This document shows positions 50,224-58,019 of a stretch of DNA of 64,000 bases, piece by piece. This DNA is from Schumannella soli. GTDB taxonomy: Bacteria > Actinomycetota > Actinomycetes > Actinomycetales > Microbacteriaceae. Made by a program: the position numbers and the translations under genes. The notes below the pieces were generated by a model, which made no database searches, was not told where the DNA came from, and saw nothing but the letters and a program-made list of their open reading frames with translations. The stretch spans positions 563,737 through 627,736 of the forward strand of contig NZ_VHQG01000001.1 of NCBI RefSeq assembly GCF_006517435.1. Reading direction: 5' to 3'. Each line of letters starts with the position of its first letter. Position 1 is the first letter of the stretch.

Positions 50224-50456
50224 CCTTCTCACGTCGTCGTCCCGCAGAACTCAATTCCATAGACCACCGCTCCGACCGCCCTCCAGACGGGCGGAGCGGG
50301 ACGATGACGGCGCTCGGCTTCGGGTCCGATCGTCGTCGTCCGACAGCCGGACCGGGGCACCGGTAGCGCTGTCGCCGACGGACACCGGGGGCACCCGGAA
50401 CGCCGTCACCCGCGTCGCCGTATCCCCGGCGTCGCGCGCGGAGTCCTCCTCCGCAC

Positions 50457-50491
50457 GGTGGTCCCGAGCATTTCGGGCGCTCGGGACCACC
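50457..50491. terminator. strong bidirectional hairpin
   Basis: Perfect 13-bp stem GGTGGTCCCGAGC / GCTCGGGACCACC with a 9-base loop, between the convergent fusion gene and the cadherin-like gene. Confidence 0.7.
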
Positions 50492-50639
50492 GCCCCCGGC
50501 CTGCGCGGATCGAGCTCTGCTCTCCACGGTCGGGCCCGACCGGTCGAGATGACCGGCCGGGCTCGACGTCGTCCGGGGTGTCTGTCCTGGCGGGCCCGTT
50601 GGGGCGCGTCCGTCGGCGCGCGAACTTCCGCGCGCGCTC

Positions 50640-52136
50640 TCAGCCGCGGCGGGTGGATGTCCAGCGCGAGCCGCGCGTGACCAGCAGGCCGCCGACGAGC
50701 AGGGCCACAGCGACGAGCACGCCGAGCAGCGCGTCGGAGCCGGTGCTCGCGAGCGTCCGGGGATCTGCTCCGCTGCGCGGCGATGCCGACGGCGCCGTCG
50801 TGGCTTCGGCATCCACTCCGCTGCTCGGCGAAGGGCTCGGTGCGGTCGTCTCCTCGCCAGCGACGCTCGGCGAGGGCGATGGGCCGGTGGACGGCTCGCC
50901 GGAGGGTTCGCCGGACGGCTCGGTCGACGGTTCGCCGGAGGGCTCGGTCGACGGCTCGTCCGACGGCGACGCGCTCGGCACGGGCGATCCGCTCGCGCCC
51001 GCCGAGGGACTGGCCGACGGTCCCGTGCCGGCCGCGCGCACGATCGTGATCGTGTACGTGCGCGACGTGAGGCCGTCTTCGGCGGTCGTCGTCACCGTGA
51101 CGACCGTCAGGCCCGTCGGCACCGCGATCTGCGCGAACACGAAGCGCGCGCTGACGACCTCGCGGCCGTCGACCTCGAGCGACGCGATCGCGGCCGGGTC
51201 GAGCGTCTCGGCCGCCACCCAGACGATCGGGTTCCAGTTCGGCAGCGTGACCTCGTAGTCGAGCACGTCGGCGTCGAATGCGGGGGTCGTGCCGTCGGGC
51301 ACGACCGTGAGCAGACCGAGCCGGGTGTCGTCAGAGGCGATGCGCTCGACGGTCACGCGGTACGTCGCCGTCGTCACCCCGTCGGGCGCGGTGACGGTGA
51401 CCGTCAGCACGGTCGAGCCGAGCGGGAGCAGGAAGTACTGCCAGTTGGTGCTGCCGCCGGAGCGGCCCGCGACATCCACCGTGGCGGAGCTGTCGGCGGC
51501 GACGGCCTCCAGCACGAGCTCGGAGACTCCGGGGGCGAGCTCGACGCGATAGTCGCTGACGCCGGGCGCGAAGCCGGGGCTGAGTTCGGCGCCGCCCGCC
51601 TCGTGCACGGCGAGCGTCGCGAGTGCGGCGTTCGCGGACGAGACCGCGGTCGGAGCGACGGCGACGCGGGAGAGCGGGGCGACCGGAACGGACGGCGAGG
51701 TCGACGAACCCGGGTTCGCGGGCGAACCGGATGCGCCGTCCGACAGGGTCGGCGCGCCCGGAGCCGGAGCGACGGCGCCGTCGGAGGGAGCCGCGGCGGC
51801 CGCGGCCGGCGCGGCGGAGCCGGGAGCCGGAGCGGCGGGCGCGGGAGGCGCGACCGGGCCGAGCGGGATCTCCGGAGCCGACGGGACGGACGGGACCGAC
51901 GGCGCGGCGCCGCCGCCCGAGCCCGGATCGACGGGAGCCGAACCGCCGGGATCGGTGACCGGGGTCTCGGTGCTGCTCGAGGATGCGACGCCCGTGGTCG
52001 CATCCGGCGAGGGGTTCAGCTCATCGGCCCAGGCTGATGACGGCGCCACGACGAGGGCCGCGACGATCGCGGTCACGGCGCCGAGCGCAGGCAGAACGGG
52101 GGACGGTCGTCGGGTCGACCGCGGTGTGGGGGTCAC
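50640..52136 (-). CDS. wall-anchored protein with two cadherin-like beta-sandwich domains and LASTG anchor
   Basis: 498 residues. A signal peptide (to about residue 38, SSAWADE) is followed by a long Pro/Ala/Ser stalk, two cadherin-like domains of the type found in bacterial surface proteins (about 170-265 LATLAVHEAGGAELSPGFAPGVSDYRVELAPG and 270-365 LGLLTVVPDGTTPAFDADVLDYEVTLPNW), a second stalk of EPSGEPST repeats, and a sortase tail LASTG, helix and basic end. TACGTT ends 6 bases before the GTG at 52136 (leaderless). Probably an extended surface adhesin or carbohydrate-binding stalk. It shares the LAxTG anchor class with the nuclease at 36345. Confidence 0.82.
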   Translation of the reverse strand: MTPTPRSTRRPSPVLPALGAVTAIVAALVVAPSSAWADELNPSPDATTGVASSSSTETPVTDPGGSAPVDPGSGGGAAPSVPSVPSAPEIPLGPVAPPAPAAPAPGSAAPAAAAAAPSDGAVAPAPGAPTLSDGASGSPANPGSSTSPSVPVAPLSRVAVAPTAVSSANAALATLAVHEAGGAELSPGFAPGVSDYRVELAPGVSELVLEAVAADSSATVDVAGRSGGSTNWQYFLLPLGSTVLTVTVTAPDGVTTATYRVTVERIASDDTRLGLLTVVPDGTTPAFDADVLDYEVTLPNWNPIVWVAAETLDPAAIASLEVDGREVVSARFVFAQIAVPTGLTVVTVTTTAEDGLTSRTYTITIVRAAGTGPSASPSAGASGSPVPSASPSDEPSTEPSGEPSTEPSGEPSGEPSTGPSPSPSVAGEETTAPSPSPSSGVDAEATTAPSASPRSGADPRTLASTGSDALLGVLVAVALLVGGLLVTRGSRWTSTRRG

Positions 52137-52285
52137 GCGCGCAACGTAACCGACGCGCACTCAACTCACAGCACCCCCAGAACGGGGGTGGACCGCCCAC
52201 CCCTCCGGGACCGCACCGAGCCGCGATCCCCCGCCGCGCTCGCCGATACTGGCCGGCGCGCTCGCCGATACCGGTCCGCGCGCGC

Positions 52286-52353
52286 TGGGGTACTGGCGTC
52301 GCGAACAGGGAGCGGCACCGGCGGTCCCGACTCGTCGGCTCGCCAGTATCCGC
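52286..52353. repeat. 68-bp palindromic repeat, family P68, copy 4
   Basis: Left end GGGGTACTGGCG (diverged), right end CGCCAGTATCCGC, with the fixed 68-bp length. Extra half-sites CGATACTGG (52244) and CGATACCGG (52266) precede it. Confidence 0.75.
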
Positions 52354-52506
52354 AGCCGACACGAGGGCGGCGACGGCGACGGCGCTCTGCCACGGCACCC
52401 GCGGCCCTGCTCCGAGTCGGGAGCCGGGGAACCGACACGGGCTCCGGCGCCGGAGTCGGAGCCGGAGCGTCGGCTGGCCGAGCATCGCCGTTGCCACGAG
52501 AACACC

Positions 52507-52540
52507 GCAGCGCCCCGGGGATCGCTCCCCGGGGCGCTGC
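52507..52540 (-). terminator. terminator of the MFS gene
   Basis: Perfect 15-bp stem GCAGCGCCCCGGGGA / TCCCCGGGGCGCTGC with a 4-base loop, 37 bases past the MFS stop codon on the minus strand. Confidence 0.82.
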
Positions 52541-52577
52541 GATCGAGCGGATGCGCGACCTCGGCCGCGCATCCGGC

Positions 52578-54239
52578 TCAGCCCTTGCTGGTCAGATCGT
52601 GCGATCCGGTGACCGCCTCGACCGCCTCGACGGGAGCCGCCTCGACGGGAGCCGCCCCGGCGGCGGCCGCACCGGCCCCGCCGACGACCGGCTGACCGGC
52701 GGTCTCGACCGCGGCATCCGTCAGCGACAGCGACCCGGTCGGGTTGCCGGCGCCGGAGCCCCAGCCCTCGCGGCGCTTCGGCTTGGCGAACCAGACCACG
52801 ATGATCGCAGCGAGCAGAGCGCCGAACGCCGGCAGCAGGATCGCCTGCGACATCGCGTCGGTGAAGCCCTGCTTGAGCGCGTCGGGCAGGTCGCCCCCGC
52901 CGAAGCTGGCCTCGCTGACCTTGCCGCCGCCGGGCATCGCCGGCAGGTTCGCGGCGAGACGCGACTCGATGAGCGCGGCGATCGACGCCGAGCCGATGAC
53001 CGCGCCGATCTGGCGGGTCGTGTTGAACACACCGGATCCGGCGCCCGCCTGCTGCGGGGCGAGGTTGCGGGTCGCGGTGTTCGAGATCGGCGCCCACATG
53101 AAGCCGTTCGCGACGCCCATGATCGCGCTCGGGATGAGCAGCCAGGCCCACTGCGTGTCATCCGGCGTGAGCATGCGCGAGTAGAGGAACAGGGATGCCG
53201 AGAGCAGCACGGTTCCGATGATCGCGAAGTTGCGCGGGTTCATCGTGTCGAGGCGACGGCCCACGAAGGGCGCGATCGCGGTCGACACGACGGCCATCGG
53301 CACGAGCATGAGCGCCGACTGCGTGGGCGAGTAGCCGTAGACGATCTGGAAGAAGAACACCAGCGGCAGCGACAGGCAGGTGACGGTGAAACCGACGGCG
53401 GTGATGGCGCCGTTCGCGAGCGAGAAGTTGCGGTCGCGGAAGAGCTTCAGCGGCAGCAGCGGCTCCTTGCGGTTGAGCGCCTGCCAGACGACGAACAGCC
53501 CGAGCACGACGATGCCGGCGACGATCATCGTCCACTTCACGCCGTTGGCGATCGAGTCGCTGTTGAGCTCCTGGATGCCGAAGACGAGCAGGAACATGCC
53601 CGCGCCGCTCAGCACGACGCCGAGGATGTCGAAGCTGTGCTGGTGCGTCTCGAGCTTCGGCACGAAGCGGAAGGCGAGGATGAATCCGACGACGCCGATC
53701 GGCACGTTGATGAAGAAGATCCACTCCCAGCCGAGGCTGTCGACGAGCACGCCGCCGAGGATCGGGCCGACGAGCGTCGCGACGCCGGCGACCGAGCCCC
53801 AGATGCCCATCGCCGCGCCGCGTTTGTCGGGCGGGAAGATGCGGGTGATGACGGCCATCGTCTGCGGCGTCATGAACGCGGCGCCGAGACCCTGCGCGAT
53901 GCGCGCGATGATCAGCATCTCGATCGTGCCGGCGAAGCCGCACCACAGCGAGGAGAGCGTGAAGACGACGAGGCCGATGAGGTAGAGGTTCTTCGGGCCG
54001 AAGCGGTCGCCGAGGCGGCCGGTGATGAGCAGCGGCACCGCGTAGGCGAGCAGGTAGGCGCTGGTGACCCAGATGACGGCGTTGATGTCGGTGTCGAGGC
54101 CCTCCATGATCTTCGGGTTGGCGACCGAGACGATCGTCGTGTCGATGAGGATCATGAAGAAGCCGACGATCAGCGACCAGAGCGCCGGCCAGGGCTTGGC
54201 GACGGGCGGGGCGCCGTGGGCGCCGGGGATGGTGGTCAT
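52578..54239 (-). CDS. DHA2-family (14-helix) MFS drug exporter
   Basis: 553 residues with 14 membrane helices. It has motif A (GRLGDRFGPKNLYLIG), motif C (VGPILGGVLVDSLGWEWIFFINVPIG) and Asp in the first helix (GFFMILIDTTIVSVANPKI). The last 55 residues are an Ala/Val/Glu-rich tail. Proton-driven export of toxic compounds is expected. Its ATG overlaps the stop of the PadR gene by four bases, so the regulator and pump form one operon. Confidence 0.92.
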   Translation of the reverse strand: MTTIPGAHGAPPVAKPWPALWSLIVGFFMILIDTTIVSVANPKIMEGLDTDINAVIWVTSAYLLAYAVPLLITGRLGDRFGPKNLYLIGLVVFTLSSLWCGFAGTIEMLIIARIAQGLGAAFMTPQTMAVITRIFPPDKRGAAMGIWGSVAGVATLVGPILGGVLVDSLGWEWIFFINVPIGVVGFILAFRFVPKLETHQHSFDILGVVLSGAGMFLLVFGIQELNSDSIANGVKWTMIVAGIVVLGLFVVWQALNRKEPLLPLKLFRDRNFSLANGAITAVGFTVTCLSLPLVFFFQIVYGYSPTQSALMLVPMAVVSTAIAPFVGRRLDTMNPRNFAIIGTVLLSASLFLYSRMLTPDDTQWAWLLIPSAIMGVANGFMWAPISNTATRNLAPQQAGAGSGVFNTTRQIGAVIGSASIAALIESRLAANLPAMPGGGKVSEASFGGGDLPDALKQGFTDAMSQAILLPAFGALLAAIIVVWFAKPKRREGWGSGAGNPTGSLSLTDAAVETAGQPVVGGAGAAAAGAAPVEAAPVEAVEAVTGSHDLTSKG

Positions 54240-54823
54240 GGTCTGTTGCTTTCTTTCGTGTGTTCCGGATCCCAGGTGAGCTCGCCGCTCTGGAGGCGGG
54301 CGATCGTGGTCTCATGCCACGCGATCTCGCACTGGAGGAGGGTGATCTTGTAGTCGATGTCGAGCCAGTAGGCCTCGGGGAGGTTCTTCGCCGTGACCTG
54401 CTGACGGCCGACGTTGTAGTCGGCCAGCTCGTTTCGCAGGCCCGCGAGGCGGGCCTCCAGAAGGGTCGCGACCGCATCCGGTCGGAGGTTGTGGCTCTCG
54501 CTGATCGCGAGGGCGAACACGGGGTACTCGTTGACGAACTCGCCGAGCATGCCGGTGAGCCGCCGCTCGAGCGCCGCGCTCCCCGCGTCGGTGATCTCGT
54601 AGGTGGTGCGCTCGGGGCGGTTGCCCTCGCGCTCGGTGCCGGTCGCACGCACATGCCCGTGCAGGGCGAGGCGGTCGACGGCGTGGTAGAGGGACCCGGG
54701 GCGCACCTTCACGAGGCGGTCCTCTGACCGCTGCATGAGCACCTGGTACATCTCGTAGGGATGCATCGGGCGCTCCTCCAGCAGGCCGAGGGCGGCGACG
54801 GCGAGAGGGGTGAGCTCGGACAT
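54236..54823 (-). CDS. PadR family transcriptional regulator
   Basis: 195 residues, two-domain PadR of usual length. Winged helix at 1-85 (LLEERPMHPYEMYQVLMQRSED, VRPGSLYHAVDRLALHGHVRA) and a C-terminal helical dimer domain (Vir-C like, about 100-180). First gene of the pump operon. Probably represses it from the TATTCC dyads at 54898-54955 and is released by a pump substrate. Confidence 0.9.
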   Translation of the reverse strand: MSELTPLAVAALGLLEERPMHPYEMYQVLMQRSEDRLVKVRPGSLYHAVDRLALHGHVRATGTEREGNRPERTTYEITDAGSAALERRLTGMLGEFVNEYPVFALAISESHNLRPDAVATLLEARLAGLRNELADYNVGRQQVTAKNLPEAYWLDIDYKITLLQCEIAWHETTIARLQSGELTWDPEHTKESNRP

Positions 54824-54897
54824 GGTTCCTCAGACGGGAGCCGGCCGGGTGGTGGGCGGTCGGCTCGGACGAGCGGGGTGGATGTGGTGGTGCTGCG

Positions 54898-54955
54898 GGA
54901 ATAGACGGATCACTCCGTCAGAACTATTCCACGTGGAATATACGCCGCGGAATAG
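54898..54955. promoter_or_regulatory. PadR operator region of the efflux operon
   Basis: A perfect 16-bp palindrome TATTCCACGTGGAATA (54925-54940) is flanked by two further GGAATAG half-sites (54898-54904 and 54949-54955). It is 102 bp upstream of the PadR start and is the most A/T-rich spot in the area. Confidence 0.7.
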
Positions 54956-55022
54956 TAACGGCGCAACTGCTTCTTCGTGACGCCTCGGTGGCATCCACGT
55001 CTCCCGCAGCCGCCGACACGCA

Positions 55023-55058
55023 GACGACCCCGCCGGGCCGGAGCCGGGCGGGGTCGTC
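55023..55058 (-). terminator. terminator of the chorismate mutase gene
   Basis: GACGACCCCGCC / GGCGGGGTCGTC stem of 12 bp with a 12-base loop, 46 bases past the stop codon. Confidence 0.75.
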
Positions 55059-55103
55059 AGGACGTGCGGGGAGCGCGGGTGCGCCGAGCGAGCGCGGCGG
55101 CGC

Positions 55104-55478
55104 TCAGACCTCCGACTGCAGGCGCTCGTGGTGGTGGATGACCTCGGCCACCACGAAGTTGAACCACTTCTCGGCGAAAGCCGGGTCGAGCTGCGCGGCC
55201 AGCGCCAGCTCGCGCAGACGAGCGATCTGCTTGCGCTCGCGGTCGGGGTCGCTCGGCGGAAGCCCGTGCTTGGCCTTCAGCACGCCGACGTTCTGCGTGA
55301 ACTTGAAGCGCTCGGCCAGCAGGTGGATCAGCGCCGCGTCGATGTTGTCGATCGAGAGGCGGATGCCGAGCAGCTGCTGGATCGCCGCCTCGCGCTCCGC
55401 GTCCGACTCGCCGGCCGCGGCGGCATCCATCGCGCCGAGGGCGCTCACGTCGTCGGGTTCCTGGGCCGCATCCACCAT
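55104..55478 (-). CDS. chorismate mutase, AroQ type
   Basis: 124 residues. An all-helical AroQ domain fills residues 35-120: first helix GIRLSIDNIDAALIHLLAERF, active-site loop VGVLKAKHGLPPSDPDRERKQI, and last helix WFNFVVAEVIHHHERLQ. It converts chorismate to prephenate for Phe/Tyr synthesis. The 30 acidic/Ala-rich residues in front are an extension. TAGGCT ends 7 bases before the ATG at 55478. No other aromatic pathway gene is adjacent. Confidence 0.88.
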   Translation of the reverse strand: MVDAAQEPDDVSALGAMDAAAAGESDAEREAAIQQLLGIRLSIDNIDAALIHLLAERFKFTQNVGVLKAKHGLPPSDPDRERKQIARLRELALAAQLDPAFAEKWFNFVVAEVIHHHERLQSEV

Positions 55479-55552
55479 GTCCGCGAGCCTACCGATCGCG
55501 CCCGCGTCGCCGCGCGCCGAGGTCGCAGGGAGAAGCGGGCCGGCGCACGCGA

Positions 55553-56893
55553 TCAGGCGGATGCCGCCGCCGGCTCGGTCGAGAGCGCGCGGGCCTGCAG
55601 CGGGCGCGTGGCGAGCAGCCCCAGCAGCACCAGGCCGACACCGGCGAGCAGGGCGACGACGATCATCCCCACCGACAGCGGCGCCAGCACGAGCGCGAGC
55701 CCGGCGAGCGGCAGCACCACCACGACCGCGGCGACGGCCGCCGTGATCGACGTGGTGAGCAGGGGCACGACGACCGTGCCGAGGCGGGCGCGCTCGATCA
55801 CGCTCAGCGGGGTTCCGAGGTGGCCGAGGCTGCGGTTCACCTCGACGCGGTCGAGGATCGTCGCGGCCTGCGTCACGCCGACCGCGCACGCCACCATCAG
55901 GAAGGTGCCGACGACCGTGACGATCACGCCGGTGCGGATGTCGACGGCGAGCATCGCATCCTGGTCGCGCAGGTCCTCTCCGTTCATCAGGTTCAGCAGC
56001 GCGGCGCCGGTTCCGGCGAACACCGCGACGAAGCTGGCGGTCGCGCTCGCGCTCACCTGACGCCAGGCGGCCTTCGGCGACTCGAGGATCGCCCGCGCCG
56101 CGAGCAGCTTCGCCGGGGTGGATGCGCTGCGCACCCGCCGGCGGGCGACGACGCCGATCAGCCACGGTCCGATCAGGTTCATCAGCGCGAGGGCGCCCGC
56201 GAAGGCGGCGCCGGCCATGACGATCATGATGACGACCGAGCCCGCGGCCCCGAGCGCCGAGGAGAGGAACGACGCGCCCGCGATGCCGAGCACGCCGATG
56301 ACGACGGCGATCCAGCCCTGACGCGGGGCATCCGTGCGCATCCGCACGCCGAGCGGCGAGAGCACGACCTTGCGCAGCCCGAGCACCGCCGAGACGATCG
56401 CCACGGCGACGACTCCCGCGACGACCGCGACGACGCCCCACGGTGCGACCAGCACGTTCAGGGCGCCCAGCGGATGCCCGAGGAAAGGGATCAGCCCGAC
56501 GAGCGGCGCGACGGCGAGCGAGAGCACGCCGCCGGCGAGGGCGCCGACCAGCGCGAGCGCGCCCGACTCGAGCACGGCCACGGCGCTCACGGTCGCGGTG
56601 CTCGCGCCGAGCAGGCGCAGGGTCGCGAGCCGGTCGTCGCGGCGACGGGCGGCGAGGCGGGCCGCCGCACCGCCCAGGCTCAGCAGCGGCACGACGAGCA
56701 GCGCGAGCGCCACGACCGTGAGCAGCTGGTAGATGAAGCGGATGTCTCCGGGCGCGTTCCACAGCGTCTGCGCGCCACCGATCACGGTCAGCATCAGGGT
56801 CGTCACGACCGCGAAGGCCACGATCGGCAGCAGGGTCAGCCCGAGTCCGGCGCGGCCGGGGCGCGCGAGCATCCAGGCCAGGCGGGCGATCAT
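55553..56893 (-). CDS. FtsX-like ABC transporter permease
   Basis: 446 residues, about eight to ten membrane helices in two FtsX-like halves joined by a soluble part (about 190-300). Segments: RLAARRRDDRLATLRLLGASTATVSAVAVLESG, the typical cytoplasmic helix of FtsX permeases, and its second copy VTQAATILDRVEVNRSLGHLGTP. The start overlaps the ATPase stop by four bases. Likely a lipid, lipoprotein or peptide-antibiotic exporter (MacB/BceB-like); the substrate is unknown and no two-component system is adjacent. Confidence 0.85.
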   Translation of the reverse strand: MIARLAWMLARPGRAGLGLTLLPIVAFAVVTTLMLTVIGGAQTLWNAPGDIRFIYQLLTVVALALLVVPLLSLGGAAARLAARRRDDRLATLRLLGASTATVSAVAVLESGALALVGALAGGVLSLAVAPLVGLIPFLGHPLGALNVLVAPWGVVAVVAGVVAVAIVSAVLGLRKVVLSPLGVRMRTDAPRQGWIAVVIGVLGIAGASFLSSALGAAGSVVIMIVMAGAAFAGALALMNLIGPWLIGVVARRRVRSASTPAKLLAARAILESPKAAWRQVSASATASFVAVFAGTGAALLNLMNGEDLRDQDAMLAVDIRTGVIVTVVGTFLMVACAVGVTQAATILDRVEVNRSLGHLGTPLSVIERARLGTVVVPLLTTSITAAVAAVVVVLPLAGLALVLAPLSVGMIVVALLAGVGLVLLGLLATRPLQARALSTEPAAASA

Positions 56894-57792
56894 CGCTGCG
56901 CCTCCTCGGGGCGAGCCACGGCGGCGGGGGCCGCGTCGGCGGGGGCAGATGCGGCGGGGTCGGCGCCGAACTGCGGGCCGGTGTGGTGCGAGCCCGCGCC
57001 CCGGTGGGGTGCGGCCGGCGCCGACGCGGGGAGCGCCGCATCCATGATCCGTCCGTCGCTCATGTGCACCGTGCGGGTGCAGCGGGCGGCGACGTCGGCG
57101 TCGTGCGTGACGACCACGAGCGTGCGGCCGTAGTCGGTGACGATGCGCAGCAGCGCGTCCATCACCTCGCTCGAGGTGTGCGAGTCGAGGGCGCCGGTCG
57201 GCTCGTCGGCGAAGATCACGGGCGCACCGGTCACCAGGGCGCGGGCGATCGCGACGCGCTGCGCCTGCCCGCCGGAGAGCTGGCCGATGCGGCGCTGCTC
57301 CAGCCCCGAGAGCCCGAGGTCGGCGAGCCAGCCCAGGGCGTGCTGCTCGGCCTCGCGACGGCCGACGCCGCCGACCATGAGCGCGAGCGCGACGTTCTCG
57401 ATCGCGGTCAGCTCGGGCACGAGCAGCCCCTGCTGGAACACGAAGCCGAAGGCCTCGCGGCGCAGGCGCGAGCGCTCGCGCTCCGAGAGGCCCGCGACCT
57501 CGACCGAGCCGCCCGGGCCGGCGAAGCGGATGCTGCCCGCATCCGGCGGCACGATCCCGGCGAGGCAGTGCAGCAGCGTCGTCTTGCCCGAGCCGGAGGC
57601 GCCCATGATCGCGACCGCCTCGCCGCGGCCGATCGCGAGGTCGACGCCGCCGAGGGCGACGGTCTGACCGTAGGTCTTGCTGAGTCCGTACGCGGCGAGC
57701 ACCGGATGCGGGTCGCCGCCGGGCACGGACGGCCGGTTCGGCGCGGCCGCGGCGGCGCGCTCGGCGAAGGAGGTGGGGATCTGATCGCTCAT
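56890..57792 (-). CDS. ABC transporter ATP-binding protein (LolD/MacB type)
   Basis: 300 residues. Walker [10 protein letters not shown]-loop [13 protein letters not shown], signature [16 protein letters not shown], Walker [13 protein letters not shown], and H-loop VVVTHD. The last 60 residues are an Ala/Pro-rich tail that is not part of the fold. It partners the FtsX-like permease in the same operon. Confidence 0.92.
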   Translation of the reverse strand: MSDQIPTSFAERAAAAAPNRPSVPGGDPHPVLAAYGLSKTYGQTVALGGVDLAIGRGEAVAIMGASGSGKTTLLHCLAGIVPPDAGSIRFAGPGGSVEVAGLSERERSRLRREAFGFVFQQGLLVPELTAIENVALALMVGGVGRREAEQHALGWLADLGLSGLEQRRIGQLSGGQAQRVAIARALVTGAPVIFADEPTGALDSHTSSEVMDALLRIVTDYGRTLVVVTHDADVAARCTRTVHMSDGRIMDAALPASAPAAPHRGAGSHHTGPQFGADPAASAPADAAPAAVARPEEAQR

Positions 57793-57979
57793 GCCCCCAT
57801 CCCACGCGGTGCGCCGTGGGGCGTCGTCGGCAGCGGGACGGGTTTCGGCGCCGCGGCGTCATCCCGCGGGCGTCATCCGCGCGGATGACCCGTCGCGCCT
57901 TCGATCGTTTCAGCAGCGGCCTGCACCCAAACCGATTGGCCCCCCTTGTGGGGGTGACCTCGCTCGTCTACCTTCCTTC

Positions 57980-57993
57980 TTTAAACGTTTCAA
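57980..57993. promoter_or_regulatory. LacI-type operator upstream of the rhamnosidase
   Basis: TTTAAACGTTTCAA is a LacI-family dyad with a central CG, located 26-40 bp before the rhamnosidase ATG and just downstream of a TACCTT -10 box, a position suited to repression. No LacI gene is adjacent; the regulator must be elsewhere. Confidence 0.6.
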
Positions 57994-58019
57994 TGACGAA
58001 GCGAGAAGGAGCCTCCACC

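Larger units (their letters stand above)
50026..50639. other. 614-bp intergenic region rich in hairpins
   Basis: No credible gene. Four hairpins in a row: 50134-50179 (conserved loop), 50185-50223 (GGGATGCGCGGC/GCCGCGCATCCC), about 50269-50302 (CCGCTCCG...CGGAGCGG) and 50457-50491 (terminator). It separates the fusion gene from the convergent cadherin-like gene. Confidence 0.65.
52137..52577. other. 441-bp intergenic region
   Basis: Holds the leaderless promoter of the cadherin-like gene at its left edge, a P68 element (52286-52353) preceded by two further GATACTG/GATACCG half-sites at 52244 and 52267, a GGAGCC/GACGGC-rich stretch, and the MFS terminator (52507-52540). No gene seen. Confidence 0.7.
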
